Source of the DNA: Bacillota bacterium
GTDB lineage: Bacteria; Bacillota; UBA4882; UBA10575
NCBI GenBank assembly: GCA_012838955.1
Contig: DUOH01000032.1
Location: forward strand, 1 to 64,000
Direction: 5' to 3'
Length of the DNA: 64,000 nucleotides
This document shows, one piece after another, positions 63,352 to 64,000 of this stretch. The position numbers and the translations under genes were made by a program. Below the pieces are notes generated by a model. It was not told the origin of the DNA. It saw only the letters and a list, made by a program, of their open reading frames with translations, and made no database searches. Within the stretch, counting starts at the first letter, position 1, and every line of letters starts with the position of its first letter.

Positions 63352-63873
63352 ATGTGGTGTGAACGCTGTAGTGAAAGGCCTGCAACTGTACATGTGACTA
63401 AAATCGTAAATGAACAAAAAACCGAAATGCATTTGTGTGAGGTTTGCGCGCAGGAAACCGGCGGCGATTTGGGGTTCTTATTCGAACAGAATTTTTCCTT
63501 CCCGAATCTTCTGGCCGGCCTCTTGAACAGTGAAAGTCTTTTTCCTAGTGGAGTATTAAGTGGATCCCCGTTGCAACAAGGGGTTAAGTGTTCTTCTTGT
63601 GGATTGACCTTCTCTGATTTTCGTCAAGTCGGTCAGCTAGGGTGTAGTGAATGTTATAGAGGATTCGGTCCCAGTCTTGATCCGTTATTAAAGAGAATAC
63701 ATGGCAGTACAGTTCATGTTGGCAAGGTACCGAGAAGAACCGGAGGTAAGGTGCGCGTCCGCAAAGAAATTGAGGAGCTACGGAAGAAACTGCAGCAGGC
63801 GATTAGTAAAGAAGCCTATGAAGAGGCCGCCCGGATCCGGGATGAAATCAAAGCCAAAGAGAAGGAGTTATAG
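63352..63873 (+). CDS. mcsA: McsA, activator of arginine kinase McsB
   Basis: A 173-residue zinc protein. CxxC pairs lie near the N-terminus (MWCERCSERP, HLCEVCAQE) and in the middle (VKCSSCGLTF, LGCSECYRGF). The C-terminal UVR motif has KLQQAISKEAYEEAARIRDE. McsA activates McsB and links stress such as metal or heat to release of CtsR repression. AAAGGAGG precedes the ATG. Confidence 0.95.
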   Translation: MWCERCSERPATVHVTKIVNEQKTEMHLCEVCAQETGGDLGFLFEQNFSFPNLLAGLLNSESLFPSGVLSGSPLQQGVKCSSCGLTFSDFRQVGQLGCSECYRGFGPSLDPLLKRIHGSTVHVGKVPRRTGGKVRVRKEIEELRKKLQQAISKEAYEEAARIRDEIKAKEKEL

Positions 63874-63900
63874 GGAGCTATTACGGAAGGTGGTGTTTTC

Positions 63901-64000
63901 ATGTCGCTTCAAGACAAGAAGGCTCAATTGATTCCTGCCTGGATCAGAAGTTCCGGCCCTGAGGGCGAGGTAGTCTTAAGTAGCCGGATCAGGCTGGCCA
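63901..64000 (+). CDS. mcsB: Protein arginine kinase McsB (5' part)
   Basis: The first 33 codons are in the window. PAWIRSSGPEGEVVLSSRIR matches the start of the phosphagen-kinase-like domain of McsB. It phosphorylates arginines to mark proteins for ClpCP. The start follows GGAAGGTGG, 27 bases after mcsA. clpC would be expected beyond the edge. Confidence 0.93.
   Translation, partial: MSLQDKKAQLIPAWIRSSGPEGEVVLSSRIRLA

Overview
The window looks like a chromosomal piece of a spore-forming Firmicute that also has an outer membrane. The Firmicute side is shown by SpoVG, SpoVT, SpoIID, YabP, YabQ, YyaC and a SipL-like protein, by the ctsR-mcsA-mcsB operon, by a Bacillus-type large SRP RNA and by strong AGGAGG ribosome binding sites. 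The outer-membrane side is shown by a BamA/TamA (D15)-like barrel with a C-terminal Phe, a porin-like barrel ending in Phe, and a chaperone/usher-like gene set. This combination fits diderm Firmicutes such as Limnochordia, Halanaerobiia or Negativicutes; I cannot choose among them from the sequence alone. Base composition looks even, near 47-50 % G+C by eye. I saw no insertion sequence, prophage, rRNA or CRISPR array.

Layout. 1-8600: HAD phosphatase, tadA, a candidate structured RNA, two tRNA-Ser genes, a five-unit 22-bp repeat array, the SRP RNA, ispE, a GntR regulator, a nucleotidyltransferase, spoVG, tRNA-Gln, glmU, L25/Ctc and pth. 8831-18300: mfd, spoVT, a short unknown gene, a TM1266-type regulator, a second HAD hydrolase, a rhomboid-TPR protease and cimA. 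18468-31260: a peptidoglycan-binding-domain protein, a SipL-like protein, an FmdB zinc ribbon, argS, a membrane protein, pyrG, a lytic transglycosylase, yabQ, divIC, tex, a YabR-like S1 protein, tRNA-Met and tRNA-Lys. 31700-34000: a flavin reductase-like protein, a VanY-type peptidase and two small unknown genes. 34130-43073, all on the minus strand: the chaperone/usher-like locus, B12-dependent ribonucleotide reductase nrdJ with a pair of NrdR-like boxes, and a BASS-family transporter. 43378-53420: uvrC, the porin-like protein, an MsmX/UgpC-type ATPase, a ROK kinase, yyaC, a VanW protein, a membrane protein and mazG. 53596-64000: spoIID, yabP, a peptidase-MA/beta-propeller protein next to the BamA-like barrel, a secreted unknown, cheB, an HDOD protein, rho, ctsR, mcsA and the start of mcsB.

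How the genes fit together. Most genes are housekeeping: envelope precursor synthesis (glmU, ispE), tRNA and translation (tadA, pth, argS, L25), nucleotide supply (pyrG, nrdJ, mazG), DNA repair (mfd, uvrC) and protein quality control (ctsR-mcsA-mcsB). Sporulation genes are scattered among them. The most unusual part is 34130-39336: two exported proteins sharing a beta-sandwich-like motif, a rho-independent terminator, then a PapD-like chaperone and a 928-residue usher-like barrel protein ending in two SdrD-like domains. I read it as a surface-fibre assembly or secretion system of the chaperone-usher kind in a diderm Firmicute. The second unusual part is the coupled pair of a metalloprotease/propeller protein and a BamA-like barrel at 55196-58013.
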